This document shows positions 55,955-64,000 of a stretch of DNA of 64,000 bases, piece after piece. The position numbers were made by a program, and so were the translations under genes. Numbering within the stretch: position 1 is the first letter of the stretch; the number at the start of each line of letters is the position of its first letter. Source of the stretch: Roseovarius dicentrarchi (GTDB lineage: Bacteria; Pseudomonadota; Alphaproteobacteria; Rhodobacterales; Rhodobacteraceae); NCBI RefSeq assembly GCF_003316635.1, contig NZ_QNQP01000003.1, positions 124,001 through 188,000 on the forward strand, given 5' to 3'. Under the pieces are notes generated by a model. It saw only the letters and a list, made by a program, of their open reading frames with translations. It was not told where the DNA came from and searched no databases.

Positions 55955-57457
55955 TCATTTCTTTTTGCCAAAGCCGGACAGGCCGGAGGGCAGGCCGCCC
56001 CCCATACCGCCCACACCGCCAAGCCCGGCGGGCAGCTTGCCGCCCATCTGCTTGGCCGCCTGCTCCAGCGCCTTGGGGTCCATGCCCTGCAATTCTTCGG
56101 GCGTGGGGCCGCCGCCCTTGCCGAACATGCCCTTCATGGCCTGTTTCAGCATGCCGCCCTTGCCCATCTTTTTCATCATGTCGGCCATCTGGCGATGCAT
56201 TTTCAGCAGCTGGTTCAGCTGGCTGACCTCCAGCCCCGCACCCTTGGCAATGCGTTTCTTGCGGCTGGCCTGAAGGATCTGGGGGTTTGCACGCTCTTTC
56301 TTCGTCATCGACTGGATCAGGGCGATCTGGCGCGCGATGATCTTATCGTCAAAGCCGGCGTCCTGCACCTGCTTGGCCATTTTGCCCATGCCGGGCATCA
56401 TGCCCATCACCGATTCCATGCCACCCATCTTTTGCATCTGCTCAAGCTGGGTGCGCAGGTCGTTCATGTTGAACTGACCCTTCTGGAAGCGCTTCATCAT
56501 ACGCTCGGCCTGCTCGGCCTCGATGGTTTGTTGCGCCTTTTCAACGAGGCTGACGATATCGCCCATGCCGAGGATACGGCCGGCGATCCGCTCGGCTTCG
56601 AACGTTTCGATCGCGTCCATCTTTTCGCCAAGGCCGACGAAACGGATCGGCTTGCCGGTGACCGCGCGCATCGAGAGGGCAGCGCCGCCGCGACCGTCGC
56701 CGTCCATCCGGGTGAGGACCACGCCGGTGATGCCGATCTTGCCATCGAATTCGGTGGCCACGTTCACCGCGTCCTGCCCCGTCAGGCCGTCGACAACCAG
56801 CAGCGTCTCGCGCGGGTTGGCCACGTCGCGCACGGCGGCGGCCTGTGCGATCAGTTCGGCGTCGATGTGAAGGCGGCCGGCGGTGTCGAGGATGTAGACA
56901 TCATACCCGCCCAAGGACGCCTGCGTATTGGCGCGTTTGGCGATGGCAACCGGGTCTTCGCCCGGAACGATGGGCAGGGTGTCGACGCCGATCTGCTGGC
57001 CGAGGATCGCCAGCTGCTCCATCGCCGCCGGGCGGTTGACGTCGAGCGAGGCCATCAGCACGCGCTTGCCGTCCCGTTCCTTCAGGCGCTTGGCCAGTTT
57101 GGCTGTCGTCGTCGTCTTGCCGGACCCCTGAAGGCCCACCATCAGGATCGGCGCCGGGGCGTTGTCGATTTTCAGCGCGCCGGGGTCGCCGTCGCCGCGC
57201 AGGGTGTCGATCAGTGCGTCATGCACGATCTTGATGACCTGCTGGCCGGGGGTGATGGATTTCAGGACCGACTGGCCGGTTGCCTGCTGCTGCACCTTCT
57301 TGACGAATTCGCGCGCGACGGGCAGTGAAACATCCGCCTCCAGCAGGGCAACGCGCACCTCGCGCAGGGCGGTTTTCACGTCCTCCTCGCTGAGCGCGCC
57401 CTGTCTGGTCAGGCGATCAAAGACACCGGAGAGGCGTTCGGATAGATTTTCAAACAT
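55955..57457 (-). CDS. ffh: signal recognition particle protein Ffh
   Basis: GTPase of the signal recognition particle, 500 residues. N domain, G domain with GLQGSGKTTTTAKLAKRLK (P-loop near residue 107), VDTLPIVPGEDPV, DTAGRLHIDA and TRMDGDGRGGAAL, then a methionine-rich M domain (MMKRFQKGQFNMNDLRTQLE to PSGLSGFGKKK). Start at ATG 57457 (MFENLSERLSG), which matches the usual beginning; the 110 codons upstream in frame were rejected. No 4.5S RNA gene was seen nearby. Confidence 0.97.
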   Translation of the reverse strand: MFENLSERLSGVFDRLTRQGALSEEDVKTALREVRVALLEADVSLPVAREFVKKVQQQATGQSVLKSITPGQQVIKIVHDALIDTLRGDGDPGALKIDNAPAPILMVGLQGSGKTTTTAKLAKRLKERDGKRVLMASLDVNRPAAMEQLAILGQQIGVDTLPIVPGEDPVAIAKRANTQASLGGYDVYILDTAGRLHIDAELIAQAAAVRDVANPRETLLVVDGLTGQDAVNVATEFDGKIGITGVVLTRMDGDGRGGAALSMRAVTGKPIRFVGLGEKMDAIETFEAERIAGRILGMGDIVSLVEKAQQTIEAEQAERMMKRFQKGQFNMNDLRTQLEQMQKMGGMESVMGMMPGMGKMAKQVQDAGFDDKIIARQIALIQSMTKKERANPQILQASRKKRIAKGAGLEVSQLNQLLKMHRQMADMMKKMGKGGMLKQAMKGMFGKGGGPTPEELQGMDPKALEQAAKQMGGKLPAGLGGVGGMGGGLPSGLSGFGKKK

Positions 57458-57763
57458 CTGCAAGGCTCCTTGCGCCGCTCGGTTGTCGCGCGGTCCAAGA
57501 AGGGCCGCAGAAGGGGCCAAACCAGTAACGCCCCCGTGGGCGCAAACGCGCTGACGGAGGGCGATCCCGGCCAAAGGCCATGGGACCGGAAGGCAGGACG
57601 CTTCCGGGGTGTTGGCGCGCTGTCTACGCAAACGATGCGCGCGAGTCAATAAGGCACGCCTCTTGCTGGGATGGGCGGGTTCGGCCCAGACTGCGCGCGA
57701 TCCGAATTTGCGAGGCTTGCTGATGACGACACGAATTTGCACGCCGATGTGCGGGCGCATCCC
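57458..57763. other. 306-base region between divergent ffh and the DMT exporter
   Basis: No gene or RNA was recognised. The stretch holds the two divergent promoters presumably, but no clear -35/-10 elements or repeat was found. The 4.5S RNA core (GGTCAGG...GGAAGGAAGCA) is not present. If the DMT gene starts at 57671, the gap is shorter. Confidence 0.4.
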
Positions 57764-58645
57764 GTGACCGGCGCCCTGCGCGGCCACGCGGCGATGCTGG
57801 CGTTCTCGGGGCTGATTGCCGGATCGTTTGCGCTGGGGTCGATGGCGGCGCCCTACATTGCGCCGACGGCCCTGAATGCGCTGCGCTTCACCATGGCGTC
57901 CGTGTTGGTGGGGGTCGCTGCGCTGGCGACAACCGGGCTGCGCCGCCGCGATTTTGCAGCGCCTTGGCGCTATGGCGTTCTGGGCGGCCTGATGGGCCTA
58001 TACTTCGTGCTGATGTTCGAGGGGCTGAAAACCGCGCCGCCGGTATCGGCCGCCGCCGTGTTCACCCTGTCGCCGATCCTGTCGGGCATCGCGGGCTATG
58101 TCCTGCTGCGGCAGATCGCGACGCGGCGCATGGCGGTTGCCCTTGCGGTGGGGGCCGCAGGCGCGCTGTGGGTCATATTCCGCGCCGATCTGGCGGCGCT
58201 CATGCGGTTTGAGGTGGGCCGGGGCGAGGTGATCTATTTCTGGGGCTGCGTCGCACATGCGATCTATACGCCTTTGGTGCGGCGACTGAACCGGGGCGAA
58301 TCGGCGCTGGTCTTCTCGTTCGGCACCATGGCCGCCGCGGCCGTGATCCTGCTGGCCGCCGGTGCGCCCGACCTGGCCCGGACAGATTGGGGCATGCTGC
58401 CTGCAATCGTCTGGATCACGCTGGCCTATGTCACCATCTTCGCCAGTGCCGTGACGTTCGTCTTGCTGCAATACGCGTCCCTGCGGCTGCCAAGCGCAAA
58501 GGTGATGGCCTACACCTACCTCACCCCCAGTTGGGTGCTGTGCTGGCAGGCGGCGCTGGGCGCGCCGATGCCGCCCGTGATGATCCTTCTGGGCGTCGCG
58601 CTGACGGTGCTGGCGCTGGTGCTGCTGCTGAAAGACGAAAAATAG
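57764..58645 (+). CDS. DMT/EamA family exporter
   Basis: Inner-membrane transporter of 293 residues, two EamA repeats and about ten helices; repeat 1 begins FSGLIAGSFALGSMAAPYI and repeat 2 ends in VFLLQ-type segment (VTFVLLQYASLRLPSAKVMA) and PPVMILLGVALTVLALVLLL. Such proteins export amino acids, nucleosides or metabolites; no substrate can be named. The start is uncertain: GTG 57764 is chosen because MTGALRGHAAMLAFSG fits relatives, but ATG 57671 and GTG 57749 are in frame. Confidence 0.82.
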   Translation: MTGALRGHAAMLAFSGLIAGSFALGSMAAPYIAPTALNALRFTMASVLVGVAALATTGLRRRDFAAPWRYGVLGGLMGLYFVLMFEGLKTAPPVSAAAVFTLSPILSGIAGYVLLRQIATRRMAVALAVGAAGALWVIFRADLAALMRFEVGRGEVIYFWGCVAHAIYTPLVRRLNRGESALVFSFGTMAAAAVILLAAGAPDLARTDWGMLPAIVWITLAYVTIFASAVTFVLLQYASLRLPSAKVMAYTYLTPSWVLCWQAALGAPMPPVMILLGVALTVLALVLLLKDEK

Positions 58646-58711
58646 CGCGAGGGCCGGGGAACCTTATCAACAGGCCTGCGTTAGGCCCCGGTAAACAAAC
58701 AGGAAGGTTGT

Positions 58712-59119
58712 TCAATGCGTAATATCATTTACCTCGTCGGTCTCGTCGTCATCGTTCTGGCTATCGTCAGCTTCGTTCTGTAAGGCGCGCTGCGATCTGC
58801 CGGGAAGTTCGACTGCAAGAAACGTCTCGAACGCCTCCAGATCCACAGGCTCGAACTGGCCAAAGCCCTGCATCCAGACGGACGCGGCCCGCAGGGCGCC
58901 CGGCTCCAGCTTGCACCATTTCACGCGCCCGCGCCGCTCTTGACTGATCAGACCGGCGCGGGCGAGTATGACCAGATGTTTCGATATCGCGGTCAGGCTC
59001 ATATCAAACGGCGCGGCCACATCGGTCACGGCCATGTCATCCTCCAGCAGCATCGACAAAATGGTGCGGCGGGTCGGATCAGCCAAGGCTGCGAATGTCA
59101 GGTCAAGCGGTCCGTTCAC
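58712..59119 (-). CDS. ArsR/SmtB-type transcriptional regulator
   Basis: 135-residue winged-helix repressor. LTFAALADPTRRTILSMLLE is the typical first helix pair, and VTDVAAPFDMSLTAISKHLVI is the recognition region. No metal-binding cysteine pair is seen, so it is probably of the non-metal group. The last 25 residues (after ALQNEADDSQ) are acidic and low-complexity, and coincide with the antisense microprotein gene, so the true C-terminus may be shorter in importance. It is divergent from the uspA-type gene, a possible target. 85 bases separate the two starts. Confidence 0.82.
   Translation of the reverse strand: MNGPLDLTFAALADPTRRTILSMLLEDDMAVTDVAAPFDMSLTAISKHLVILARAGLISQERRGRVKWCKLEPGALRAASVWMQGFGQFEPVDLEAFETFLAVELPGRSQRALQNEADDSQNDDDETDEVNDITH
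58715..58783 (+). CDS. 22-residue hydrophobic microprotein
   Basis: ORF encoding MRNIIYLVGLVVIVLAIVSF and two more residues, a single transmembrane helix. AGGAAGG lies eight bases before the ATG (58701-58707), a better ribosome site than most in this window. It sits entirely inside the 3' end of the ArsR gene on the other strand. I recall similar 20-25 residue proteins in other Rhodobacteraceae. It follows the DMT exporter by 69 bases and may share its transcript. Function unknown; the alternative is a chance ORF in the ArsR tail. Confidence 0.6.
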   Translation: MRNIIYLVGLVVIVLAIVSFVL

Positions 59120-59204
59120 ATCGGTTTCTCCTCGGGTGCGCGTGCCGCGTCCGGGGTGCCGGGCGTTTCAGGCCGCTGATGCACCCAACTGAAAAGGAAA
59201 GCGC

Positions 59205-59618
59205 ATGTTCACCCATATCATGGTTCCCGTCGATCTGGTCCACAAGGACAAGTTGCAGAAGGCGCTGGATGTCGCTGGCGACATGGCCAAACTTCACACC
59301 GCCAAGGTGCATGTGGTCACCGTGTCCGGCGATCTGCCCGGTGAATTGGGGCACACGCCCGCCGAAGTCGCCGCCGCGCTGACCGCCTTTGCCGCAGAGT
59401 TGAAGGAAAAATACGGCGTAGATGTCGAGGCGCATCCGGTCACATCGAACGACCCGGCGGCTGACACGACGCGCAAGCTGATGGCGGCGATTGACGATAT
59501 CGGCGCGGACCTGGTTGTCATGGCGTCCCACCAGCCCGGCATCATGGAGCATATCTTCAACTCGCATGGCGGCTACATCGCGCGCCACGCCAAATGCTCG
59601 GTCTTCGTGGTTCGGTAG
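59205..59618 (+). CDS. universal stress protein (UspA family)
   Basis: 137-residue alpha/beta cytoplasmic stress protein: MFTHIMVPVDLVHKDKLQKA, VHVVTVSGDLPGEL and the C-terminal IGADLVVMASHQPGIMEHIF and GGYIARHAKCSVFVVR. The glycine-rich ATP loop of classical UspA proteins is only partly present (HGGYIARHAKCSV), so nucleotide binding is uncertain. A GGAAAGC site precedes the ATG. Facing the ArsR gene suggests shared regulation, which is inference. Confidence 0.87.
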   Translation: MFTHIMVPVDLVHKDKLQKALDVAGDMAKLHTAKVHVVTVSGDLPGELGHTPAEVAAALTAFAAELKEKYGVDVEAHPVTSNDPAADTTRKLMAAIDDIGADLVVMASHQPGIMEHIFNSHGGYIARHAKCSVFVVR

Positions 59619-59710
59619 CGCGGATTTTGCGATGACTGAACCAGAAGGTTGAATATGAAACGGGGCCTGCCAACGGCCCCGCCTGCCACTTGGGCATTCC
59701 GGCCTGTCTT

Positions 59711-59730
59711 TCATCTTGGAAAAAATACTC
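59711..59730 (-). repeat. dispersed intergenic repeat, copy 4 (short)
   Basis: On the minus strand GAGTATTTTTTCCAAGATGA matches the core of the repeat at 8461 and 55916. It lies between uspA and the F0 genes, where a CGGGGCC/GGCCCCG hairpin (59661-59681) also occurs. Confidence 0.5.
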
Positions 59731-59837
59731 ATATTAAACAACAGATTAAACGCGCCACCCCTTGAAAATTCGCGCGCTTGACTCACCGCCCCCCTGCGCT
59801 TAGCAATGCCGCAGTCGTACCGGGCAGGGCAGATATT

Positions 59838-60200
59838 GTGACAGACCTCGATGAGCGCGCCAGACTTCGCGATCTCGAAGACCGGATCAATGCCCTCAAG
59901 ACCCCTAAACAGGTCAAGGCTCATACTGACGAACATTATTCCCAGGCACATCTGGCCTGGCGGATGGTGATTGAATTGGTCGCCGGTCTTGGGATCGGCT
60001 TTGGCATCGGATACGGGCTGGATCACCTTCTGGGGACGCTGCCCATATTCCTGGTGCTCTTTACATTGCTGGGCCTTGCGGCGGGGATCAAGGTGATGAT
60101 CCGCAGCGCGCAAGAGATCCAGGGAAAACAGATGGCCGAAGAGGCCGCAGATCAGCCGGCTTCGGACGGCTCAGACGTGAGGGTGAAAGATGGCGACTGA
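59838..60200 (+). CDS. atpI: ATP synthase protein I
   Basis: Accessory membrane protein of 120 residues thought to help assemble the c-ring or supply magnesium. Charged N-terminal part ([20 protein letters not shown]), then two helices ([20 protein letters not shown] and [20 protein letters not shown]) and an acidic tail. GTG 59838 is chosen; a TTG frame from 59778 adds 20 residues that do not look conserved. Its 3' end overlaps atpB by 11 bases. Confidence 0.88.
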   Translation: MTDLDERARLRDLEDRINALKTPKQVKAHTDEHYSQAHLAWRMVIELVAGLGIGFGIGYGLDHLLGTLPIFLVLFTLLGLAAGIKVMIRSAQEIQGKQMAEEAADQPASDGSDVRVKDGD

Positions 60201-60978
60201 CGTGAATGGGGCCGCAGAGCAGTCCGGCGGGCTGGTGTTCCACCCGATGGACCAGTTCATCATCAAGCCGCTGTTCGGTGATGGCGCCGTTGGGATGTTC
60301 ACCGTGACCAATATCACGCTGTGGATGGCGATCACCGTTCTGGCCACCATCGCGCTGCTGGTTCTGGGCTCGTCCGGCCGCTCCACCATTCCGGGCCGCA
60401 TGCAGTCCATTGCCGAGCTGGCCTATGGCTTCATTCGCAAGATGGTCGAGGATGTGGCGGGCCGCGACGCGCTGCCCTATTTCCCCTATATCATGACGAT
60501 TTTCATGTTCGTGGTCATGGCGAACTTCGTCGGCCTGCTGCCCGGCGCGTTCACCTCGACCAGCCATATCGGCGTTACTGCAGTGCTGGCGATGCTGGTG
60601 TTCATTTCCGTCACCGCCATCGGTTTCATCAAGCATGGCGCCGGTTTCCTCAGCCTGTTCTGGATCAGCGCCGCGCCGCTGCCGCTGCGCCCCATTCTGG
60701 CCCTGATCGAAGTAATTTCCTACTTCGTGCGCCCCGTCAGCCACTCCATTCGTCTGGCAGGTAACATGATGGCGGGCCACGCGGTGATGAAGGTGTTCGC
60801 GGCCTTCGCGCCGATGATCATCATCTCGACCGGCATCGGCCTTGTGGTCACGCCGCTGTCGATCCTGGCGATTGCCGCGATCTACGCGCTGGAAATCCTC
60901 GTGGCCTTCATCCAGGCCTATGTCTTTACCATTCTGACCTGCGTTTACCTCAAGGACGCGCTGCACCCGGCGCACTGA
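60190..60978 (+). CDS. atpB: F0F1 ATP synthase subunit A
   Basis: Stator subunit a of 262 residues, holding the two proton half-channels against the c-ring. Six or so helices; the essential arginine is in [20 protein letters not shown]. The N-terminal [12 protein letters not shown] and LCAYGFI-type segment ([16 protein letters not shown]) are typical. Translated immediately after atpI with a small overlap. Confidence 0.97.
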   Translation: MATDVNGAAEQSGGLVFHPMDQFIIKPLFGDGAVGMFTVTNITLWMAITVLATIALLVLGSSGRSTIPGRMQSIAELAYGFIRKMVEDVAGRDALPYFPYIMTIFMFVVMANFVGLLPGAFTSTSHIGVTAVLAMLVFISVTAIGFIKHGAGFLSLFWISAAPLPLRPILALIEVISYFVRPVSHSIRLAGNMMAGHAVMKVFAAFAPMIIISTGIGLVVTPLSILAIAAIYALEILVAFIQAYVFTILTCVYLKDALHPAH

Positions 60979-61069
60979 TCCGCAGATCAAGATACCAAAC
61001 AACCGCGGCGGGACTCCCCGGCGTACGACCAAACGAAATACCGCAAATTCCAAAGTAAGGAGACATCTC

Positions 61070-61306
61070 ATGGAAGGCGATATCGCAACAATGGGCGCAT
61101 ACATCGGCGCAGGTCTGGCATCCGTCGGCATGGGCGGCGCAGCCGTCGGTGTGGGCAATGTTGTCGGCAACTTCCTGGCCGGCGCCCTGCGCAACCCCTC
61201 GGCCGCAGCAGGCCAGACAGCGACCATGTTCATCGGCATCGCGTTCGCCGAAGCGCTGGGAATCTTCTCGTTCCTCGTCGCGCTTCTGCTGATGTTCGCC
61301 GTCTAA
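61070..61306 (+). CDS. atpE: F0F1 ATP synthase subunit C
   Basis: 78-residue proteolipid c that makes the rotating ring. Helix 1 [19 protein letters not shown], the polar loop ALRNPSA, and helix 2 with the proton-carrying glutamate in [22 protein letters not shown] is the strongest ribosome site in the operon, fitting the high stoichiometry of subunit c. Confidence 0.97.
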   Translation: MEGDIATMGAYIGAGLASVGMGGAAVGVGNVVGNFLAGALRNPSAAAGQTATMFIGIAFAEALGIFSFLVALLLMFAV

Positions 61307-61401
61307 GAACACGTCGCAGACTATCCTTACGGGATGGGTGAAAGGCTGCCGTGCCTTTCACCCTCTCTGACTGACCGGTTCTCTGAGAAAGGACGTCCCA
61401 C

Positions 61402-61983
61402 ATGGCTACCGAGACCGCTGCCGCAACAGGCGGGCATGTCAGCCCCATCGCCCTCGAAGAGGCCGGCATCTGCGTCGACTCTGCCGGCGGGGCGATCGGC
61501 CTGCCGCAGCTTTGCCCCGACTGGATGGGCAATCAAATTTTCTGGCTGATCGTTTCGCTGGTCGTGATCTTCTTCGTGCTGTCGCGCATCGCGCTGCCGC
61601 GCATCGCCGCCATTCTGGCCGAGCGTCAGGGATCTATCACCAACGATCTGGCCGCAGCCGAAGACCTGAAGGTCAAGGCAAGCGAAGCCGAAGCCGCCTA
61701 TGACAAGGCGCTGGCAAACGCCCGCAACGATGCACAGGCCATCGTCGCCCAGACCAAGGCCGACATCAAAGCCGACCTTGACGCCGCCATGGCACATGCC
61801 GACGCCGAAATCGCCGCCAAGACCGCCGAAGGCGAGAAGGCGATTGCCGAAATCCGCGCCGGCGCGCTGGAGGCCGTCAAGGAGGTGGCCAAGGATACAG
61901 CCCGCGAAATCGTCACCGCCATGGGCGCGCAGGCTGATCCGAAAACCGTCGACGCGGCCGTCACCTCGCAGATGAAAGGGTAA
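61402..61983 (+). CDS. F0F1 ATP synthase subunit B'
   Basis: 193-residue stator subunit b', found in photosynthetic and related alphaproteobacteria along with b. N-terminal soluble part ([20 protein letters not shown]), one transmembrane helix ([20 protein letters not shown]) and a long coiled coil ([20 protein letters not shown] onward). The next gene, subunit b, starts four bases after its stop. A GAAAGGA ribosome site precedes the ATG. Confidence 0.93.
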   Translation: MATETAAATGGHVSPIALEEAGICVDSAGGAIGLPQLCPDWMGNQIFWLIVSLVVIFFVLSRIALPRIAAILAERQGSITNDLAAAEDLKVKASEAEAAYDKALANARNDAQAIVAQTKADIKADLDAAMAHADAEIAAKTAEGEKAIAEIRAGALEAVKEVAKDTAREIVTAMGAQADPKTVDAAVTSQMKG

Positions 61984-61987
61984 CGCC

Positions 61988-62545
61988 ATGCGCATGATTG
62001 CAACCTTGATCGCAGCCCTCGTCGCCAGCCCCGCGCTGGCCGCAAGCGGCCCGTTCTTTTCGCTGTCGAACACGAACTTCGTGGTCACGCTCGCCTTCAT
62101 TCTGTTTGTCGGTTTCCTGATCTACATGAAGGTGCCGGGCAAGATCGGCGAGATGCTGGACAAGCGTGCCGAGGGTATCAAATCCGAGCTGGACGAGGCC
62201 CGCGCCCTGCGCGAAGAGGCGCAGGCCCTGCTGGCCAGCTACGAGCGCAAGCAAAAGGATGTGCAGGCACAGGCCGACCGCATCGTTGCCCAGGCCAAGA
62301 CCGAGGCAACGGCAGTGGCCGAACAGGCACGCGAAGACCTGAAAAAGTCCATCGCGCGCCGCCTTCAATCCGCCGAAGACCGCATTGCATCCGCCGAAGC
62401 GGAGGCTGTCCGCGAAGTGCGCGATCAGGCGATCAGCATCGCCATTGCAGCGGCGCGTGAGGTCATCGCCAAGCAGATGACAGCCGCCGAGGCGAACAAA
62501 CTGATCGACAGCGGCATCGAAACAGTCGCCGCCAAGCTGCACTGA
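61988..62545 (+). CDS. atpF: F0F1 ATP synthase subunit B
   Basis: 185-residue stator subunit b. An N-terminal signal-like sequence MRMIATLIAALVASPALAAS precedes a transmembrane helix (NFVVTLAFILFVGFLIYMKV) and a coiled coil (ELDEARALREEAQALLASYE). A terminator follows. The F1 genes (atpHAGDC) are not in this window, in line with the split arrangement of these bacteria. Confidence 0.95.
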   Translation: MRMIATLIAALVASPALAASGPFFSLSNTNFVVTLAFILFVGFLIYMKVPGKIGEMLDKRAEGIKSELDEARALREEAQALLASYERKQKDVQAQADRIVAQAKTEATAVAEQAREDLKKSIARRLQSAEDRIASAEAEAVREVRDQAISIAIAAAREVIAKQMTAAEANKLIDSGIETVAAKLH

Positions 62546-62574
62546 CACGCCGCAGCGAGCGCGAGATTACAAAC

Positions 62575-62604
62575 GGCCCGGTGGTTCACTCCACCGGGCC
62601 TTTT
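62575..62604 (+). terminator. Rho-independent terminator of the F0 operon
   Basis: GGCCCGGTGG (62575-62584) and CCACCGGGCC (62591-62600) form a perfect 10-bp stem around TTCACT, followed by TTTT. Confidence 0.88.
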
Positions 62605-62605
62605 C

Positions 62606-62986
62606 GCTCTTGATTACACTTGGTGATGTGGCTATCGGCTGAAACGCGTAGTTCCGAAAGTGAAAGGGGGCCGTTGAACCGGCCCCTCAATCACGTCTGC
62701 ATCGATTGTTTCGTCTTCGTCTGCCTGTCGTCCGTCGTTCAATGCCTTATCCGCCGCTGCCGCATGGAGCCGACTTTGCGCGCATTCGGAGTGCCCGCTG
62801 CCTGAGGGCGCGGAATCTGAATATTTGCGAATTTTTGTAATCGCCGCCGCAAGATATAGAGGAATCGCAGGGAATCGGTCAAGAACCCTGGGCGCGGAAA
62901 GTTTGCGCATCTGCGGTCTCGGCGATGGTTTGCCGGAAAAAACCGAATCGAAACGGGCGGTTGCGGTCTTGATTTTTTTTCGCGCA
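62606..62986. other. intergenic region between atpF and folC
   Basis: No well-supported gene was found. It holds a second hairpin, GGGGCCG/CGGCCCC (62667-62686), oriented for a minus-strand transcript ending CTTTC, and a T-rich stretch near 62972. A minus-strand frame (62632-63033) has an acidic ending (ADEDETIDADVIEG) but overlaps folC and shows no recognisable domain. Confidence 0.45.
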
Positions 62987-64000
62987 TTACGTGTTTTCGC
63001 GCAGGATATGTCCGGCAAGGTAGAGCGATCCACAAATCAGGATGCGCGCCTGCGGGGCCTCGGCAGTGATCTGCGCGATGGCCGTCCTGACGTCCGGCGC
63101 ACACTCGGCTTTCAGCCCGGCGGCGCGGGCCGCCTCGGCCGTGACCTCGGCGGGCAGGGTGTTCGGCTCGCCGGGGATCGACACGGCGATCAGGTGATCG
63201 GCCTGCGCCGCGAGTGGGCGCAGATAGCCGCCGATATCCTTGGTGTTCAGCATCCCGCAGATCAAATAGGTAGGCCGCTTTGGCAGGCTGGCCAGATGCC
63301 GCCCCAGCGCCAGCCCGGCAGAGGCATTATGCCCGCCATCCAGCCACAGCTCGGCCTCGGGTGCGGCGGCGGCCAGGGCGCCGCTGTCCAGCCGCTGCAT
63401 ACGGGCAGGCCAGACGGCCCGGCTGACCGCAGCCTCGCTGGCGACATCCCCCATGGTCAGGTGGCGCAGCGCGGCCAGCGCCGCGCCCGCATTTTCAATC
63501 TGGTGTGCGCCGGGCAGATTGGGCAGGGGCAGATCCAGCAGGCCGCTTTCGTCCTGATAGGTCATGCGGCCGGCCTCTGTTGCGACATGCCAGTGCTGAC
63601 CATGCGCCAGAACCGGCGCGCCGTGGCGGGCGGCGACGTCTTCGATCACCTCCATCGCTTCGGATGGTTGCGGGCCAACGACAACCGGCACGCCGCGCTT
63701 GATGATGCCAGCCTTTTCAAACGCGATTTTGGCCAGCGTATCGCCAAGGAACTGTTCGTGGTCGATGCTGATCGGCGTGATGATGGTCAGCGCGGGCTGC
63801 GCGATCACGTTGGTCGCATCCAGCCGCCCGCCCAGCCCGACCTCAAGCAGGGTGTAATCGGCTGGCGTACGCGACATGGCCAGCAAGGCGGCGCAGGTCG
63901 TAATCTCAAAATAGGTGATGTTGTCCGCGCCATTGGCGCGGTAGCATTCATCCAGCACCTCTGTCAGCGCATCCTCCGATATCAGATCGCCCGCCAGACG
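62987..64000 (-). CDS. folC: folylpolyglutamate synthase/dihydrofolate synthase, C-terminal part
   Basis: The gene runs off the window, so the N-terminal P-loop is not seen. The visible 338 residues include YFEITTCAALLAMSRTPADY, EVGLGGRLDATNVI (Mur-ligase motif), ISIDHEQFLGDTLAKIAFEK, KAGIIKRGVPVVVG, and the C-terminal domain with LWLDGGHNASAGLALG and LICGMLNTKDIGGYLRPL. Adds glutamate to folates. The stop TAA is at 62987. Confidence 0.93.
   Translation of the reverse strand, partial: RLAGDLISEDALTEVLDECYRANGADNITYFEITTCAALLAMSRTPADYTLLEVGLGGRLDATNVIAQPALTIITPISIDHEQFLGDTLAKIAFEKAGIIKRGVPVVVGPQPSEAMEVIEDVAARHGAPVLAHGQHWHVATEAGRMTYQDESGLLDLPLPNLPGAHQIENAGAALAALRHLTMGDVASEAAVSRAVWPARMQRLDSGALAAAAPEAELWLDGGHNASAGLALGRHLASLPKRPTYLICGMLNTKDIGGYLRPLAAQADHLIAVSIPGEPNTLPAEVTAEAARAAGLKAECAPDVRTAIAQITAEAPQARILICGSLYLAGHILRENT

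Noticed and set aside
57458-57763. 4.5S RNA gene near ffh
   Set aside because: The conserved SRP RNA core was looked for in the spacer on both strands and is not there.
62632-63033. 133-residue minus-strand ORF downstream of folC
   Set aside because: Overlaps the folC end, has no recognisable domain and no good ribosome site. Its acidic ending is suggestive but not enough.

Overview
The window is chromosomal DNA of an alphaproteobacterium, most likely a marine Rhodobacteraceae (Roseobacter-group) species. Reasons: GC-rich codon use; ethylmalonyl-CoA pathway Ccr; an RpoHII-type heat-shock sigma factor with a candidate group-IV (ECF11-like) promoter; MipZ in place of MinCDE; a split b/b' F0 ATP synthase cluster (atpI-B-E-F'-F); the glnD-murJ-(rhomboid)-trpS neighbourhood; and a TAXI-type TRAP transporter. 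This is family-level inference from gene content and remembered sequence; no search was run.

Layout. 1-10 kb: tail of a DUF4239 membrane protein, a PlsB-like acyltransferase, crotonyl-CoA carboxylase/reductase, a LuxR-type regulator with an overlapping small ORF, a TAXI TRAP transporter pair, a branched-chain-type aminotransferase and trpS. 10-21 kb: a degenerate rhomboid, murJ, glnD, an LpoA-like lipoprotein, then rsmI-yraN-gshB-hydrolase, comM and a cobU/phosphatase pair. 21-28.7 kb: rpoH2, coaBC, two TM2 genes and the succinate dehydrogenase operon sdhCDA-lipoprotein-sdhB. 28.8-36 kb: a one-carbon module of NAD-dependent formate dehydrogenase (fused beta/gamma subunit plus alpha), formate-THF ligase and folD. 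36-44.4 kb: pdeM, an Mrr-type endonuclease, parE, mipZ, dnaJ and dnaK. 44.5-51 kb: alkB-like dioxygenase, MscS and MscL channels, ytoQ, pheT and pheS with a foreign-looking gene between them. 51-57.5 kb: the ribosome/RNA-maturation cluster ffh, GNAT, chorismate mutase, rpsP, bluB, small ORF, rimM, DUF1328, trmD, rplS, rpmE. 57.7-64 kb: a DMT exporter, a 22-residue microprotein antisense to an ArsR gene, a universal stress protein, the F0 genes and the end of folC.

How the genes work together. Most of the window is core housekeeping. Formate dehydrogenase, Fhs and FolD can either oxidise formate to CO2 with NADH formation or move formate onto tetrahydrofolate. Ccr signals acetyl-CoA assimilation through ethylmalonyl-CoA. 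Sdh and F0 serve respiration. RpoH2 and a heat-shock-type promoter before dnaK point to stress regulation. cobU, a possible cobC and bluB belong to cobalamin synthesis.

No prophage, insertion sequence, CRISPR array, rRNA or tRNA gene was seen, and I did not find a convincing large novel system. The best leads are small: a rhomboid homologue without its catalytic residues, a low-GC gene coupled to pheS beside a 129-bp inverted-repeat element, a tandem perfect palindrome upstream of sdh, a microprotein gene nested antisense in an ArsR gene, a dispersed intergenic repeat family, and an Mrr nuclease between parE and pdeM.
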